From contig JAPTYK010000007.1 in the NCBI GenBank assembly GCA_026913215.1, forward strand, positions 310,001 to 374,000: 64,000 nt of DNA, given 5' to 3'. This DNA is from Streptomyces diastatochromogenes (GTDB taxonomy: Bacteria > Actinomycetota > Actinomycetes > Streptomycetales > Streptomycetaceae). The position numbers were made by a program, and so were the translations under genes. The first letter of the stretch is position 1, and the number at the start of each line of letters is the position of its first letter. A model generated the notes under the pieces. It worked only from the letters and a program-made list of their open reading frames with translations, did not search any database and was not told the DNA's origin. Below, in pieces: positions 52,279 to 61,397 of the stretch.

Positions 52279-52356
52279 GCTTCCGCTCCCCTCCTGGACC
52301 TTATCCTCGGGCGCCGACGCACGCGCGTTTGGCTCCGGGCCTCCTTACCGTACGGG

Positions 52357-53742
52357 CTACCGGTCTGCGAGGACGGCACGGGCTCGTGCGTCGAGGTCGG
52401 CGGCCGGGCCTCCACCTCGGCGGAGAACGGGGCTCAGCGCGCGGCGCATCTGCACCACGGTCTGTCGGGCTCGCCCGGACTGGACGCCGGTCATCGTGTC
52501 GAGTGCCTGATGCCACGTGGCGCAGGCCGCCTCGAGTTGCCCCTGCTGGACCTGTACCTCACCGAGGTACCCGAGGGTGACGGAGTGGGTCCGCTTGAAC
52601 GGCGTTTGGCGGGTGCGGACACTGCGCTTGAACTGCTGCTCAGCACCCTTCAGATCGCCCATGTCCCGCAACGCTGCGGCGGTCTCATGTGCGAGGCTCG
52701 CCTCGCCGAAGAACCACACCCGAGCGGGCTCGTCGCCGTCCTGGGGGGCGCGCGAGAGATCGGACTCTGCACGGTTGAGCGCCTCCGCGGCCTGCTTCTT
52801 GTAGCCAGCGGCGGCCAGTCCGCGGGCATGGACGACGCCGAGGAGGGCCTTCTCCCTCCAGCAGGCATCGGCGTAGCGCCGGCTGGAGAGAGATCCCTCG
52901 GCCAGGCGTACGGCTTCCTGAGGCTGATGCAGGTCCACGGCCTGGTGGGCCATCGCCCGCAACACGTGCCCGGCGAGCGGAGCGTCGCCGGCCTCCTCGG
53001 CCAACTGGGTCGCGAGAGTCAGCCACCGCAGCGCAATCGGGTGTTCCCCGGCGTCGAAACTCGTCCAGCCCGCGAGGTAGGCGAGCTCGGCAACGGCCGA
53101 CGTCATATCCCGGCGCAGACCATCGGAGGAGAAGCGTCCCCCAAGGAGTTCGGTAACGTCGGTGCGCAGGTAGGCCACCAGGGCGGCGCGCCCCACCCCC
53201 CGGCCGCCGCGCTGCTGGTCCCGCCGGGACAGGAAGGCCGTCATCTCGCGCACGCTGGTGACGTCCTCGGCCGTCACCGTGTGCTTCGACAGGGGCTTGC
53301 GGGTGCGGGCTCGGTCAGCAGATTCCTGCCACCAGCCTTCGGTGGGCAGGGCCAGGCCGGCGACCGAGTAGGCCGACTGTGCCAGTACCTGGCGCCGTGC
53401 AATGTCCATGTCCGTGCTCCCGAGGGTCGCCAGCGTCGCGAGGGTGTCGACGCTCCACGTCGGCGTCTGTGGGTCGGCGGCATCGTCCGTTGCCAGCCCG
53501 ATGTCGGTCAGCGTGATGGTGCGTCCGAGGCCACGGGAGAGCGTCTCGGCCAAGATATGTGCTGCACGGCCTTCGGGTGTGGCGCCACCGATCCAGCGGG
53601 CGATGCGGGAGTGGTCATAGCGCAGGAGCTCGGTCGCGCCGTTCTCTGCGGCGACAGCCCGGAAGCGAGCGGCCAGTTGCCGCTGCGACAGGCCCCATTC
53701 CTGGACGACGGCTTCCAGTCGAGTGTTGCGTGTGCGCCCCAT
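52357..53742 (-). CDS. Transcriptional regulator with TPR-like region, 461 aa
   Basis: Starts MGRTRNTRLEAVVQEWGLSQRQLAARF, an HTH of the XRE-like class with HSRIARWIGGATP as recognition part, then a linker and about 300 residues of TPR-like helices (WTSFDAGEHPIALRWLTLATQLAEEAGDAPLAGHVLRAMAHQA). It matches the large Streptomyces regulators that work with secondary signals. The gene is divergent from the HATPase gene (53953). Very similar in design to the 457-residue regulator at 49545. Confidence 0.72.
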   Translation of the reverse strand: MGRTRNTRLEAVVQEWGLSQRQLAARFRAVAAENGATELLRYDHSRIARWIGGATPEGRAAHILAETLSRGLGRTITLTDIGLATDDAADPQTPTWSVDTLATLATLGSTDMDIARRQVLAQSAYSVAGLALPTEGWWQESADRARTRKPLSKHTVTAEDVTSVREMTAFLSRRDQQRGGRGVGRAALVAYLRTDVTELLGGRFSSDGLRRDMTSAVAELAYLAGWTSFDAGEHPIALRWLTLATQLAEEAGDAPLAGHVLRAMAHQAVDLHQPQEAVRLAEGSLSSRRYADACWREKALLGVVHARGLAAAGYKKQAAEALNRAESDLSRAPQDGDEPARVWFFGEASLAHETAAALRDMGDLKGAEQQFKRSVRTRQTPFKRTHSVTLGYLGEVQVQQGQLEAACATWHQALDTMTGVQSGRARQTVVQMRRALSPVLRRGGGPAADLDARARAVLADR

Positions 53743-53952
53743 ACGTGTGCGCCCCTGTCCCCGAAACGATCTTGCACCACGTGCACCACATCGGCGCGCT
53801 GGCCGGGATTCCCGTCAGCCCTCGCACGCGGTTGTCTCATGAAGACGATATTCCTCCAACCTCCAGGCGGTGTAACGGAATCGGCCGCGTCAGGCCCGCG
53901 AACTCGGATCGTGACCGGAATTGGCTCCCTCGGGGGCCGGGAAGGGCAGCTG

Positions 53953-54489
53953 ATGAACCTGCAGTACCCGATGGCCGGCCTCCGGGGGGCGCGCACCGTT
54001 TCGCTGGTGCGCGGCGGTCGAAGAGCGATCACCGCTCTGTCCGAAGACGGCGGGGCTCCGGTCTGTCGTGCGCGTGATTTCCAGATGGCGGCAGAAGTTC
54101 CTGCCCAGGCGGAGGCTGTCGCCGACGCGCGCCGTCAGCTCAGCCTTCTGCTGCAGAGGTCCGGGCTCTCCGACTGCATTGACACGGTGGCGCTCGTGGC
54201 CCAGGAGCTGATGGTGAACGCCATGGTGCACGGGTGCGGAAACCGGGCGGGGCTGCAGTTCTCGGTGCGAGCCATGCACGAGCACGGGCGTCTTCGGGTG
54301 GAGGTGGAGGACCCGTCGATCGAGCAGCCTCATCCGCGGCCACCGGCCGCGGATGAGGAAGGCGGCCGGGGTCTGCATCTGGTCGATGCTCTGGTCACGC
54401 GCTGGGGAACCGACGGCTCCGTGGCGGGCAAGGCCGGCAAGACCGTGTGGTTCGAGCTGGATCTGCCTGGAGAGGAGGCCGCATCGTGA
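53953..54489 (+). CDS. HATPase_c / RsbW-like anti-sigma-type protein
   Basis: 178 residues; ATG with GGAAGGG upstream. The kinase-like ATP fold shows as VALVAQELMVNAMVHG (N box), VEVEDPSIEQP (G1 box, DxxxG-like) and GRGLHLVDALVTRWG (G2 box). It opens the plus-strand cluster that runs to 64 kb and overlaps the next gene by GTGA. Streptomyces has many such orphan switch proteins that act on anti-anti-sigma partners or on conservon components. Confidence 0.8.
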   Translation: MNLQYPMAGLRGARTVSLVRGGRRAITALSEDGGAPVCRARDFQMAAEVPAQAEAVADARRQLSLLLQRSGLSDCIDTVALVAQELMVNAMVHGCGNRAGLQFSVRAMHEHGRLRVEVEDPSIEQPHPRPPAADEEGGRGLHLVDALVTRWGTDGSVAGKAGKTVWFELDLPGEEAAS

Positions 54490-55034
54490 GTCTTGTCCGT
54501 CTTCGTTCCGTCTTGCGTCCGGCGTCCGCCTCCGTGGCTTCCCGGTCCGTCGTCTCGGCCGCGCGGGAAACCGTGGCGATGGTGCTGGCGGACGGCGCCC
54601 CGATTCCCGAGACCGACCAGGACATCCACGACCTGATGCTCCGGCTTCGCGGTCACCTCATGCAGTTGGGGGCGCTGACACCCGACCGGTCACATGCCGT
54701 GGCCGAGGCAATGGCCGTGGCCCGGGAGCGTGAGACCGAGGTACCGGAGGACTGTGCCCGGGCCCTGATGCCTCTGGCGAAGTTCGCGGCGGCAGTGCGC
54801 GCGGTGCTCTGGGCGCTTCGAGCCGAAGGAGCGCTGTGCGAGCACCCGTCCCCGTGTCCGCCAGCCAGTGCTACCGACCGTTTGTCAGCCAGAGTCCACA
54901 TCGGGTATCCCGAGGCAGGCTGGAGCGTGCTGTGCAACGGGGTGATCCTTTTCGAGGACACCGGGTACCTCCTGCCGTCGGGCGACGTCGTCGGCCCGCG
55001 CAGGGTGCTGCCCCATGAGGCGGTGGAGGCATGA
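54486..55034 (+). CDS. DUF6415-like/DUF5999-like fusion protein
   Basis: 182 residues from a GTG overlapping the previous stop. The first 115 residues resemble DUF6415-type proteins (DIHDLMLRLRGHLMQLG); the last 55 match DUF5999: CEHPSPCPPASATDRLSARV and GWSVLCNGVILFEDTGYLLPSG. A stand-alone DUF5999 protein lies at 59329-59529, so this one combines two normally separate small proteins. Function of both is unknown. It overlaps the next gene by ATGA. Confidence 0.65.
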   Translation: MSLVRLRSVLRPASASVASRSVVSAARETVAMVLADGAPIPETDQDIHDLMLRLRGHLMQLGALTPDRSHAVAEAMAVARERETEVPEDCARALMPLAKFAAAVRAVLWALRAEGALCEHPSPCPPASATDRLSARVHIGYPEAGWSVLCNGVILFEDTGYLLPSGDVVGPRRVLPHEAVEA

Positions 55035-55534
55035 CCATCTCACCCGCAGGCGTTGTGCCGACGCTGGGAGTACGGCTACTTCCCCCGACGGCCGCGTGCG
55101 ACTACGAGTCCTGGGCGGCAAGGCTCGTCACCCTTGACCTCCTGCGTGACGCGGTCGCCGTGGCGCTGTACCGCCTTCCGCTGCTGGCCGTCCCGGTCGG
55201 CGCGGACCGCCGTGGCGGCTCCATGGACATGCTCGACCCGGTCTTCGCTCAGGCACTCGCGGACGCTTTGCAGGGACGTCACGGATTCGACCGGCTCACC
55301 CTCTCCGGCCAGCTCGTGCGATGGGGCGATCCGATGCCGGACTGCCTCGCCCCGGACGCTCGCCGCCGGTTCCAGGGCCTTCGCGAGGAGCCCAGACACC
55401 GGCCCATCACACTGCCCCCGGGCCCGGGGGCGCGACTTGGATACGAGGAGCTGGCCCCCGTACCCGAGTCGCCGCACGGACGGCAGCCCATCCTCCCCGG
55501 GGTGTTGTCCGAGCCGGCGCCGCGCACGCCCTGA
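55031..55534 (+). CDS. Hypothetical protein, 167 aa
   Basis: ATG overlapping the preceding stop. A helical middle (LVTLDLLRDAVAVALYRLPLLAVPVGADR) and a C-terminal proline-rich region; no recognised domain. A strong terminator follows 19 nt after its stop, ending the first transcription unit of the cluster. Confidence 0.5.
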   Translation: MTISPAGVVPTLGVRLLPPTAACDYESWAARLVTLDLLRDAVAVALYRLPLLAVPVGADRRGGSMDMLDPVFAQALADALQGRHGFDRLTLSGQLVRWGDPMPDCLAPDARRRFQGLREEPRHRPITLPPGPGARLGYEELAPVPESPHGRQPILPGVLSEPAPRTP

Positions 55535-55553
55535 CAGCCGCGGCGCCCCTCCC

Positions 55554-55600
55554 GTTCTGGTGCCGCGCCGGCCACCCCCGCTACGGCGCGGCACCAGAAC
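55554..55600 (+). terminator. Strong hairpin terminator
   Basis: A perfect 17-bp stem (55554-55570 with 55584-55600) with a 13-nt loop. Confidence 0.8.
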
Positions 55601-55627
55601 ACCTCTCACTCGCTGGAGACCCCTTCC

Positions 55628-56056
55628 ATGACCTTACGTAGTGACCATCCGTGGCGTATCACTCTCGGTGCGCAACCTCCCGCACCTCTTCCGTCGGACC
55701 TAGGCTCGGTAGAGGTCGGTATGGCGCTCGGCCTGCCCGCGATCGACGCGCTGGTCGCGGACGGCGCGGAGGTCGGCCCGGTGAAGTACTGCCTCACCCA
55801 TCACAGGCTCCTCGTGCCCGTGGAGGCGGGAGCGGTCCACCGGTGGAAGGCCGCGCACTCCGACTGTGTCCCCGCCGCCGGGGCTTGGCGGTGCGACACG
55901 GGCGGCTACCTCGGCTGTACGGGCCTGTGGGTGACTGGTCCCGACACCTGTTGGAACCGGGTCACCCCGGCCGACGCGCTGCACGAGGCACTCAGCCTCA
56001 CACGCGCCCGCCTGCGTGCGCCCCACCCGCGTCACCGAGAGATGTGCCGTGCATAG
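55628..56056 (+). CDS. Hypothetical protein, 142 aa
   Basis: ATG after CTGGAGACC. A beta-rich sequence with cysteines near the C-terminal half (YCLTHH; SDCVPAAGAWRCDTGGYLGCTGLWVTG). The pattern occurs in small Streptomyces proteins near HATPase clusters. Not a named family. Its 3' end overlaps the next small gene. Confidence 0.5.
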   Translation: MTLRSDHPWRITLGAQPPAPLPSDLGSVEVGMALGLPAIDALVADGAEVGPVKYCLTHHRLLVPVEAGAVHRWKAAHSDCVPAAGAWRCDTGGYLGCTGLWVTGPDTCWNRVTPADALHEALSLTRARLRAPHPRHREMCRA

Positions 56057-56180
56057 GCCTTCGCGAGTGAGCAGACGCTGGTGGGCTTGGCGTCCCAGCC
56101 GCGGTCACCTCCGGGTCCTCACCTTCGCCCTCGCGATGATCACCATCATCTGCGCCGGATCCGTGCCGAGGCAGTGGTGA
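56049..56180 (+). CDS. Small membrane protein, 43 aa
   Basis: GTG overlapping the preceding stop by 8 nt. A basic N-terminus (RPSRVSRRWWAWRPSRGHLR) is followed by one membrane helix (LTFALAMITIICAGSVP). The stop overlaps the next small gene by GTGA, so three genes are coupled here. Confidence 0.45.
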   Translation: MHRPSRVSRRWWAWRPSRGHLRVLTFALAMITIICAGSVPRQW

Positions 56181-56317
56181 CCGCCGCCGGATGGGTCATC
56201 ACCGCTCTGCTCCTGTCGGCCATGGCCGGACTGGTGATCTTCGGCCCCAGAAGAACGGCTCAACGCACGCAGACGGGGAGCACCCCCGAGCCAGCCGCGT
56301 CAGGCGATCTGCCCTGA
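56177..56317 (+). CDS. Small membrane protein, 46 aa
   Basis: GTG overlapping the preceding stop. One membrane helix (GWVITALLLSAMAGLVIFG) and a basic, polar tail. With its neighbour it may form a two-part membrane component. No function known. Confidence 0.45.
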   Translation: MTAAGWVITALLLSAMAGLVIFGPRRTAQRTQTGSTPEPAASGDLP

Positions 56318-56350
56318 CTTGCCCAAGTGACACACTCAAGGACCTCTTTC

Positions 56351-57271
56351 ATGCTTCATGTCGTTCCGTTGTCACCCATTGAGGTGCCGCAGGCGCCCGC
56401 CCGGATCATGACGGGTCTCTACCTGCGGTGCCTGCGCGAGGCGACGGGCACCAAGCTGGAGGACGCGGCCTACACCGTCAGGATGTCAGCGTCGGCCGTC
56501 AGCCGATGGGAGCTGGCCCAGTCCCCCATCAGGGCGGACGCGCTGCGCACGCTGCTGCTGCGCTACGGCGTGGCGGGCGATCACACGAACTTCCTGGTGG
56601 GGACGTTGCCGCCGCAGGACTACGCCCGCAGCAGGGCTGTAGAGCAGGGGCAAGCCCGGCGTGCCCCGCACGACTACTGGGCAGACGTGGCCGGCGACGA
56701 GGCGACGGCCCGCTACATCGCCGTGATGCGGACGGCGAGCGAGCTGATCCAGTTCTGCATGGTGGTTCCGGCCGGCATGCGCACCCAGGCGTACGAGCGG
56801 GCGGTCCTGGACCCCCAGGTGTGCGCCATCCCCGATGAGCCCGTCCTCGGGCTTCCGTCATGGGTACACCGCGTTCGGCGGGCCGGTGAGCAGCGGCGGA
56901 TCGTGCTGCTGGACGAAACCGTGCTCACCAGGGGAAGCAGTCAGTCAGAGGTGGTGGCCGACCAACTACGGCACCTGGCCGACCTCGTGAGCCGGGAGCG
57001 GCCCGATGGCCGGGGCCTGAGTGTCCGCATCCTGGCGATGAGCCCGGTCCGGTTCATCCACACGGTCGGCCCCGTCGCCGAGGTGAGCCTCCATGGGCAT
57101 CGCATGGTGGCGAGTGTCGGTCTTTTCCCCAGCTACGAGACCGGCTCGCGCGCGGCGCAGATCATCAGCGCCGGCCTGCGGGAGGCCGTGGACGCCGCAT
57201 GCAGCCGCGAGGAAACCCACGACCGGCTCGTGCGCGCGGCCGACGCCATGCAGCGGAGGGCCGCCCCGTGA
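56351..57271 (+). CDS. XRE regulator with DUF5753 domain
   Basis: 306 residues. ATG at 56351 (GTG at 56327 is possible). An N-terminal XRE HTH (about 20-75: LRCLREATGTKLEDAAYTVRMSASAVSRWE) is followed by a DUF5753-type region from about 100, with HDYWADVAGDEATARYIAVMRTASELIQFCM, VLDPQVCAIPDEPVLGL and IVLLDETVLTRG. This arrangement is very common in Streptomyces, often beside HATPase or DUF397 genes, and controls development or secondary metabolism. Confidence 0.85.
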   Translation: MLHVVPLSPIEVPQAPARIMTGLYLRCLREATGTKLEDAAYTVRMSASAVSRWELAQSPIRADALRTLLLRYGVAGDHTNFLVGTLPPQDYARSRAVEQGQARRAPHDYWADVAGDEATARYIAVMRTASELIQFCMVVPAGMRTQAYERAVLDPQVCAIPDEPVLGLPSWVHRVRRAGEQRRIVLLDETVLTRGSSQSEVVADQLRHLADLVSRERPDGRGLSVRILAMSPVRFIHTVGPVAEVSLHGHRMVASVGLFPSYETGSRAAQIISAGLREAVDAACSREETHDRLVRAADAMQRRAAP

Positions 57272-57495
57272 TCCTCGCCCGCCTACTCGCCGTCACACCG
57301 CCTGAGGCGCCCATGGCCCGGATGCTCGTCCTTGATGAGGAGGCCTTCGCACGGTGCGTCCTTCCCTCGCGTCATACCGACAGCGAGGCCACTGAGATCC
57401 GGCGCTGCGGGCGCACGCTGCCCCGGCGCGGAGGTACGGACATGGCCCCCCGCGTCTATGCCTTCCTTGCCTCGCTCGGAGGCCGCACGCCATGA
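57268..57495 (+). CDS. Small hypothetical protein, 75 aa
   Basis: GTG overlapping the regulator stop by 4 nt (GTGA); stop overlaps the next gene by ATGA. Helical N-terminus (VILARLLAVTPPEAPMARML) and a basic C-terminus. Coupling to an XRE-DUF5753 regulator is typical of small partner proteins in Streptomyces, but this one has no DUF397 signature. Confidence 0.45.
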   Translation: MILARLLAVTPPEAPMARMLVLDEEAFARCVLPSRHTDSEATEIRRCGRTLPRRGGTDMAPRVYAFLASLGGRTP

Positions 57496-58229
57496 CCGCG
57501 ATACCGCTGAGCGCCGAAGCCTCCCGCTGCCCGGTGCCCCGATCTCGGCCGGAGCCCGCGATCGTGATGCGGTCCGGCCAGCGGATCCACGTCCCCAAGC
57601 TCCGTATGAGCCGGAACGGTCTCACCTACGAGGGTGCCGGGCCAGCAGACCGCGACCCTGAAGGGTTTCTGTGGCCGCGGGTCATCGGACCGGAGACCGG
57701 CCGCTACCTCTACGCGGACGTCAACCCGGTCAAGCAGCGTCTTGCGATGCAGAGTCCGGACCGGCTGCTGTGCCAGGTCGGGATGGGTCCGGCCACCAGA
57801 ACCGCGGCCGGCGTGCTGTGGCTTGTGCCCAAGGCCACCGGCACACCCCAGGATCCGGTCCACCCGCGGTGGCCGGAGATCAGAACGACCGAGCCCCCGG
57901 TGTGCGTCTTCCACGCGCCGTACGCCGCTCGCGACTGCAAGCGGATGCGGCGTTTCGGGTACGGCGCCTTCTTTGTCCGCGAGGCGGAGCTCGTCGCTGT
58001 CGAGGGCACCGTCTACCGCCCCTCTTCCGCCGGTGGCATCGATGTCTTCAAGGGAGCGGTGTGCGAGCTGGACCCGCCCGACGCGCAGGAGCGGTTCGAG
58101 CGCATCATCGATCCGCGCTTCATGCTGGCCCGTCACCTGGTGCGGCACCTTCGTGGCATGACCTCGGTCGACCTGTCCGACCCGGGCCTCTACCGCGACG
58201 CCGCCCCCTGCAACCAGGAAGAGGGCTGA
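57492..58229 (+). CDS. Hypothetical protein, 245 aa
   Basis: ATG coupled to the preceding gene. A beta-rich protein with patches such as IVMRSGQRIHVPKLRMSRNGLTYEGAG, YLYADVNPVKQRLAM and FGYGAFFVREAELVAVEGTVYRP. It is soluble and has two late cysteines. Family not recognised; it may be a bacterial Ig-like or toxin-related domain (guess). Confidence 0.45.
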   Translation: MTAIPLSAEASRCPVPRSRPEPAIVMRSGQRIHVPKLRMSRNGLTYEGAGPADRDPEGFLWPRVIGPETGRYLYADVNPVKQRLAMQSPDRLLCQVGMGPATRTAAGVLWLVPKATGTPQDPVHPRWPEIRTTEPPVCVFHAPYAARDCKRMRRFGYGAFFVREAELVAVEGTVYRPSSAGGIDVFKGAVCELDPPDAQERFERIIDPRFMLARHLVRHLRGMTSVDLSDPGLYRDAAPCNQEEG

Positions 58230-58234
58230 GCTGC

Positions 58235-58375
58235 ATGCTGGTGCGCCTTCGTTCGAACCTCCGCACGAGAGCCACAGGGGCGCGCGGCCGGTTCCACGGC
58301 TACAGCGATGCCGCGACCGATGACTTCCTCTTCCGGTTCCCGTACGTACAGGAGATGCCCGATGCCCCCGCATGA
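58235..58375 (+). CDS. Small protein, 46 aa
   Basis: ATG right after the preceding stop; its 3' end overlaps the start of the methyltransferase (58362). Basic N-terminus (LVRLRSNLRTRATGARGRFHG) followed by a short acidic part. Probably a coupled leader or partner of the methyltransferase. Confidence 0.4.
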   Translation: MLVRLRSNLRTRATGARGRFHGYSDAATDDFLFRFPYVQEMPDAPA

Positions 58376-59314
58376 TCCCGACCACGAGGCCGGTCCCCCG
58401 CATCTGATGCTGTGCCGTCCGCTGCCCGAGGGCTCCGCTGGCCCGTACGGCAGTGACGACGACTGGCGTCGGCGTCCCGCCATCGCCCGGGTCACCGACC
58501 ACCTCATGGGCGGGACCGACAACTACGAGGTCGACCGGGAGTTCGCTCTGCGGCTCCTGGCCGTCGCCCCGCCACTGCGGGCCATGGTGCAGATCAGCGG
58601 TGAGTTCAGGCCCCGAGCCGTAACCGTGCTCGCGCGCGAGCTGCGGATCGGGCAGTTCATCGAGCTGGGATGCGGTTTGCCCTCGTACGGCCTGCCGTCC
58701 AGGCCGCAGTCCCGGAGGGCAGATTCCCCTGGCCGGCCCACACCTACGACGTTGCGCGGGCGTTCCACGGCAGGCCCCGGGTCGTCTACGTGGACAACGA
58801 CCCCCGCGTAGCGGGTCACGCCAACGTCAGCCTGGCCGAGGAGCCCGGCACGCGGCACCTGTACGCCGACGCCCGGGACGTGACCGACGTGCTCACGTCA
58901 GACGCCTGCCGGGTCCTCGACTTCGACCGGCCTGTCGCTGCCCTCGCGCACGACCTGCTGCCGTGGATGGACGACGCCGACGCTGCCGAGATGATGCAGG
59001 CGCTGCGCGAGCAGCTGCCGGCCGGCAGCGCCATCTCGGTGACCCACGCGACCACCGATGTGGCGCCCGGGATGATGGCGGCGCTCGTCGGCCACTACGC
59101 GGACGCGGGCATCCTCTACCGGCCGAGGACGCTGCGGCAGATCCAGTCGCTGCTCGGAGCGTGGACCGTCCTCTCCCCCGGCATCCTGCCGACCGCTCTG
59201 TGGCGCCGGGACCAGAAACTTCCGCCCGGCATCGGCCCCGCGGTGGAGAAGAGCCACCGCTTGCCCCCGGGTGACTACTCCCACGCCTACGCCGCCCTCA
59301 TCACCACCCCGTAA
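58362..59314 (+). CDS. SAM-dependent methyltransferase, PF04672-like (frameshifted)
   Basis: About 317 residues. The N-terminal part (from ATG 58362) carries the family start RPAIARVTDHLMGGTDNYEVDREFA and motif GQFIELGCGLP; adding one C to CCC at 58711-58713 joins it to PEGRFPWPAHTYDVARAF and RVVYVDNDPRVAGHANVSLA, the usual motif II. The C-terminal half continues to YSHAYAALITTP. These actinobacterial methyltransferases are abundant in Streptomyces; substrate unknown. Uncorrected, the gene would be called as two fragments. Confidence 0.75.
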
Positions 59315-59328
59315 CCCAAGGAACCAGC

Positions 59329-59529
59329 ATGTGTAACCACGAGCCGCGCTGCCCCGGCGCCGAAGCCGCCGACCGTGAGGCCGCACGCCTGACCGCGCAC
59401 CACCCCGAGCAGGGCTGGAGCCTGCTGTGCAACGGAGTCCTGCTCTTCGAGGACACCGGCGAGATCCTCCCCGACGGGCAGGTCGTCGCCCCGCACCGCG
59501 CCATGCCCGCCAAGGCGGTGGCCGCGTGA
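59329..59529 (+). CDS. DUF5999 family protein
   Basis: 66 residues. MCNHEPRCPGAEAADREAAR with two Cys and an HPEQGWSLLCNGVLLFEDTGEILPDG core is the DUF5999 pattern, a small Cys-containing actinobacterial protein of unknown function. It is coupled to the GH15 gene (GTGA) and has a fused relative at 54486-55034. Confidence 0.8.
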   Translation: MCNHEPRCPGAEAADREAARLTAHHPEQGWSLLCNGVLLFEDTGEILPDGQVVAPHRAMPAKAVAA

Positions 59530-61397
59530 GCCTCCTCCCCTCCCCCCGCAAGCCCGCCGAGACGCCCCTGCCGATACGCGGTGTGGACGGGATCCAGGAC
59601 CACGCCTACGTCGGCAACATGCGCACCGGCGCCTTGGTCGGCCGGGATGGCCGAGTCTCCTGGATGGCCCTGCCGCGCTTCGACTCCAGGGCGCACTTCA
59701 CCAGCATCCTGGGGACCGAGGAACACGGGCTGTGGCGCATCGGCCCCATCAGCCCGGACGGCACCACGCCTGCGGCGGACCGGCGGCGCTACCTCGACAA
59801 CACCCTCATCCTCGAGTCCGTCTGGACCACCGAGGCCGGCACCGTCAAGGTCCTCGACTTCATGCCCACCACCGGCGAAGCGGCACAACTGGTCCGCATC
59901 GTCGAGGGCGTCGCCGGCCGCGTCACCATGCACTCCGTCCTGCGGGCGCGAACCGACTACGGACGCACGACACCGCAACTCGTCTTCAGCGGGCGCCGGG
60001 TGAGCGCGACCCTGGACGAGGGCAGGCTGTGGCTCGACGCGGACGTCCACCTCGGCGCGCGCGGCGACGACCTGTTCTCACAATTCACCGTGTCCGAGGG
60101 CGAGCAGGTGGCCTTCACCCTGTCCTGGCAGCCGGACCAGACCACCCCGCCGCCCCTGCCTGCGCCCGCCGCCCTGCTGCGGCAGACCACGGCCTTCTGG
60201 ACCACCTGGGCCTCACACTGCACCTACACCGGCGCCCGCCGCGATGACGTCATCCGCTCGCTGATCCCGCTCAAGGCCCTCATCTACGAGCCGACCGGCG
60301 CCATGGTGGCCGCCGCCAGCGTCTCCCTGCCCGAGGAGATCGGCGGCATCCGCAACTGGTCCTACGTGTACTGCTGGCTGCGGGACTCCGCATTCGCCGC
60401 CGAGAGGCTGGCCCAGTTCGGCTACGGGCAGGAGGTCGAGGCCTGGATCGACTGGGTCACGGCCGTCATCGGCGGCGACTTCGACAACCTGCAGATCATG
60501 TACGGGGTCGGCGGTGAGCGGGACCTGGTCGAGGAAGAGCTCGACTGGCTGCCCGGCCACGCCGGCTCCCGCCCGGTCCGGATCGGCAACGGCGCAGCGG
60601 GACAGCTCCAGCTCGACGTGTTCGGTGAAGTCGTCGATGCCCTGGCCAAGGCACAGCAGCACTACCCGCACCTGACACCGAAGGTCACACCGCTCATCAG
60701 CGGGCTCGTCGGGTGCGTGGAGAAGCTGTGGCGGAAGCCGGACATGGGGATCTGGGAGGTCCGCGGACCGCGCCGCCACTTCGTCCACTCCAAGATCATG
60801 GCCTGGACGGCCGTCGACCGGGCCGTCCAGCTCGTCGAAACCGGCCACATGGACGGCCCGCTGGAGCACTGGCGCGCGCTGCGCGACACGATCCACCGAG
60901 ACGTCTGCGAGAAGGGCTACGACAAGGAGCGCAACACCTTCACCCAGTCGTACGGTTCCACCGAGCTGGACGCCGCCCTCCTGCACGCCCTGCTTTCCGG
61001 GTTCCTCCCCGCCGACGACAAGCGGGTCATCGGCACCATCGAGGCGGTCCAGCAGGACCTGTCCATCAAGGGCGGATACCTGCTGCGCTACCGCACCAGC
61101 GGCAACGTGCCGGGCGTCGACGGCCTGACCGGCCACGAGGCCACCTTCCTGATCGGGCTGGGCTGGCTGATCGTCGCGCTCGGGCGCATCGGGCGCACCA
61201 GCGAGGCCGAGAATCTCACCGAGGCCCTGCTCCGCGCCCGCAACGACGTCGGTCTGCTCTCCGAGGAGTGGGACCCGCACGCCGAGCAGCAGCTCGGGAA
61301 TTTCCCTCAGGCCTTCTCGCACATCGCCGTACTCATGGCGCTCGCGGCCGCGTTTACTGGAGCGGAGCCGGAGACGGTGGAGGTGGCCGTCCGGTGA
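59526..61397 (+). CDS. GH15 glucoamylase/trehalase-like glycoside hydrolase
   Basis: 623 residues from a GTG overlapping the DUF5999 stop. An N-terminal beta-sandwich (20-240) is followed by the GH15 (alpha/alpha)6 barrel: SVSLPEEIGGIRNWSYVYCWLRDSAFAAERL, GVGGERDLVEEELDWL with a catalytic glutamate, and a C-terminal SEEWDPHAEQQLGNFPQAFSH with the second glutamate. Such enzymes hydrolyse alpha-1,4-glucans or trehalose in the cytoplasm (no signal peptide). Stop overlaps the next gene by TGA. Confidence 0.88.
   Translation: MSLLPSPRKPAETPLPIRGVDGIQDHAYVGNMRTGALVGRDGRVSWMALPRFDSRAHFTSILGTEEHGLWRIGPISPDGTTPAADRRRYLDNTLILESVWTTEAGTVKVLDFMPTTGEAAQLVRIVEGVAGRVTMHSVLRARTDYGRTTPQLVFSGRRVSATLDEGRLWLDADVHLGARGDDLFSQFTVSEGEQVAFTLSWQPDQTTPPPLPAPAALLRQTTAFWTTWASHCTYTGARRDDVIRSLIPLKALIYEPTGAMVAAASVSLPEEIGGIRNWSYVYCWLRDSAFAAERLAQFGYGQEVEAWIDWVTAVIGGDFDNLQIMYGVGGERDLVEEELDWLPGHAGSRPVRIGNGAAGQLQLDVFGEVVDALAKAQQHYPHLTPKVTPLISGLVGCVEKLWRKPDMGIWEVRGPRRHFVHSKIMAWTAVDRAVQLVETGHMDGPLEHWRALRDTIHRDVCEKGYDKERNTFTQSYGSTELDAALLHALLSGFLPADDKRVIGTIEAVQQDLSIKGGYLLRYRTSGNVPGVDGLTGHEATFLIGLGWLIVALGRIGRTSEAENLTEALLRARNDVGLLSEEWDPHAEQQLGNFPQAFSHIAVLMALAAAFTGAEPETVEVAVR

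Noticed and set aside
51187..54489. A 1100-codon plus-strand frame
   Set aside because: Only its last 178 codons (from 53953) match a real protein. The rest is antisense to the TrmO-like gene and the 461-residue regulator, both with clear family motifs.
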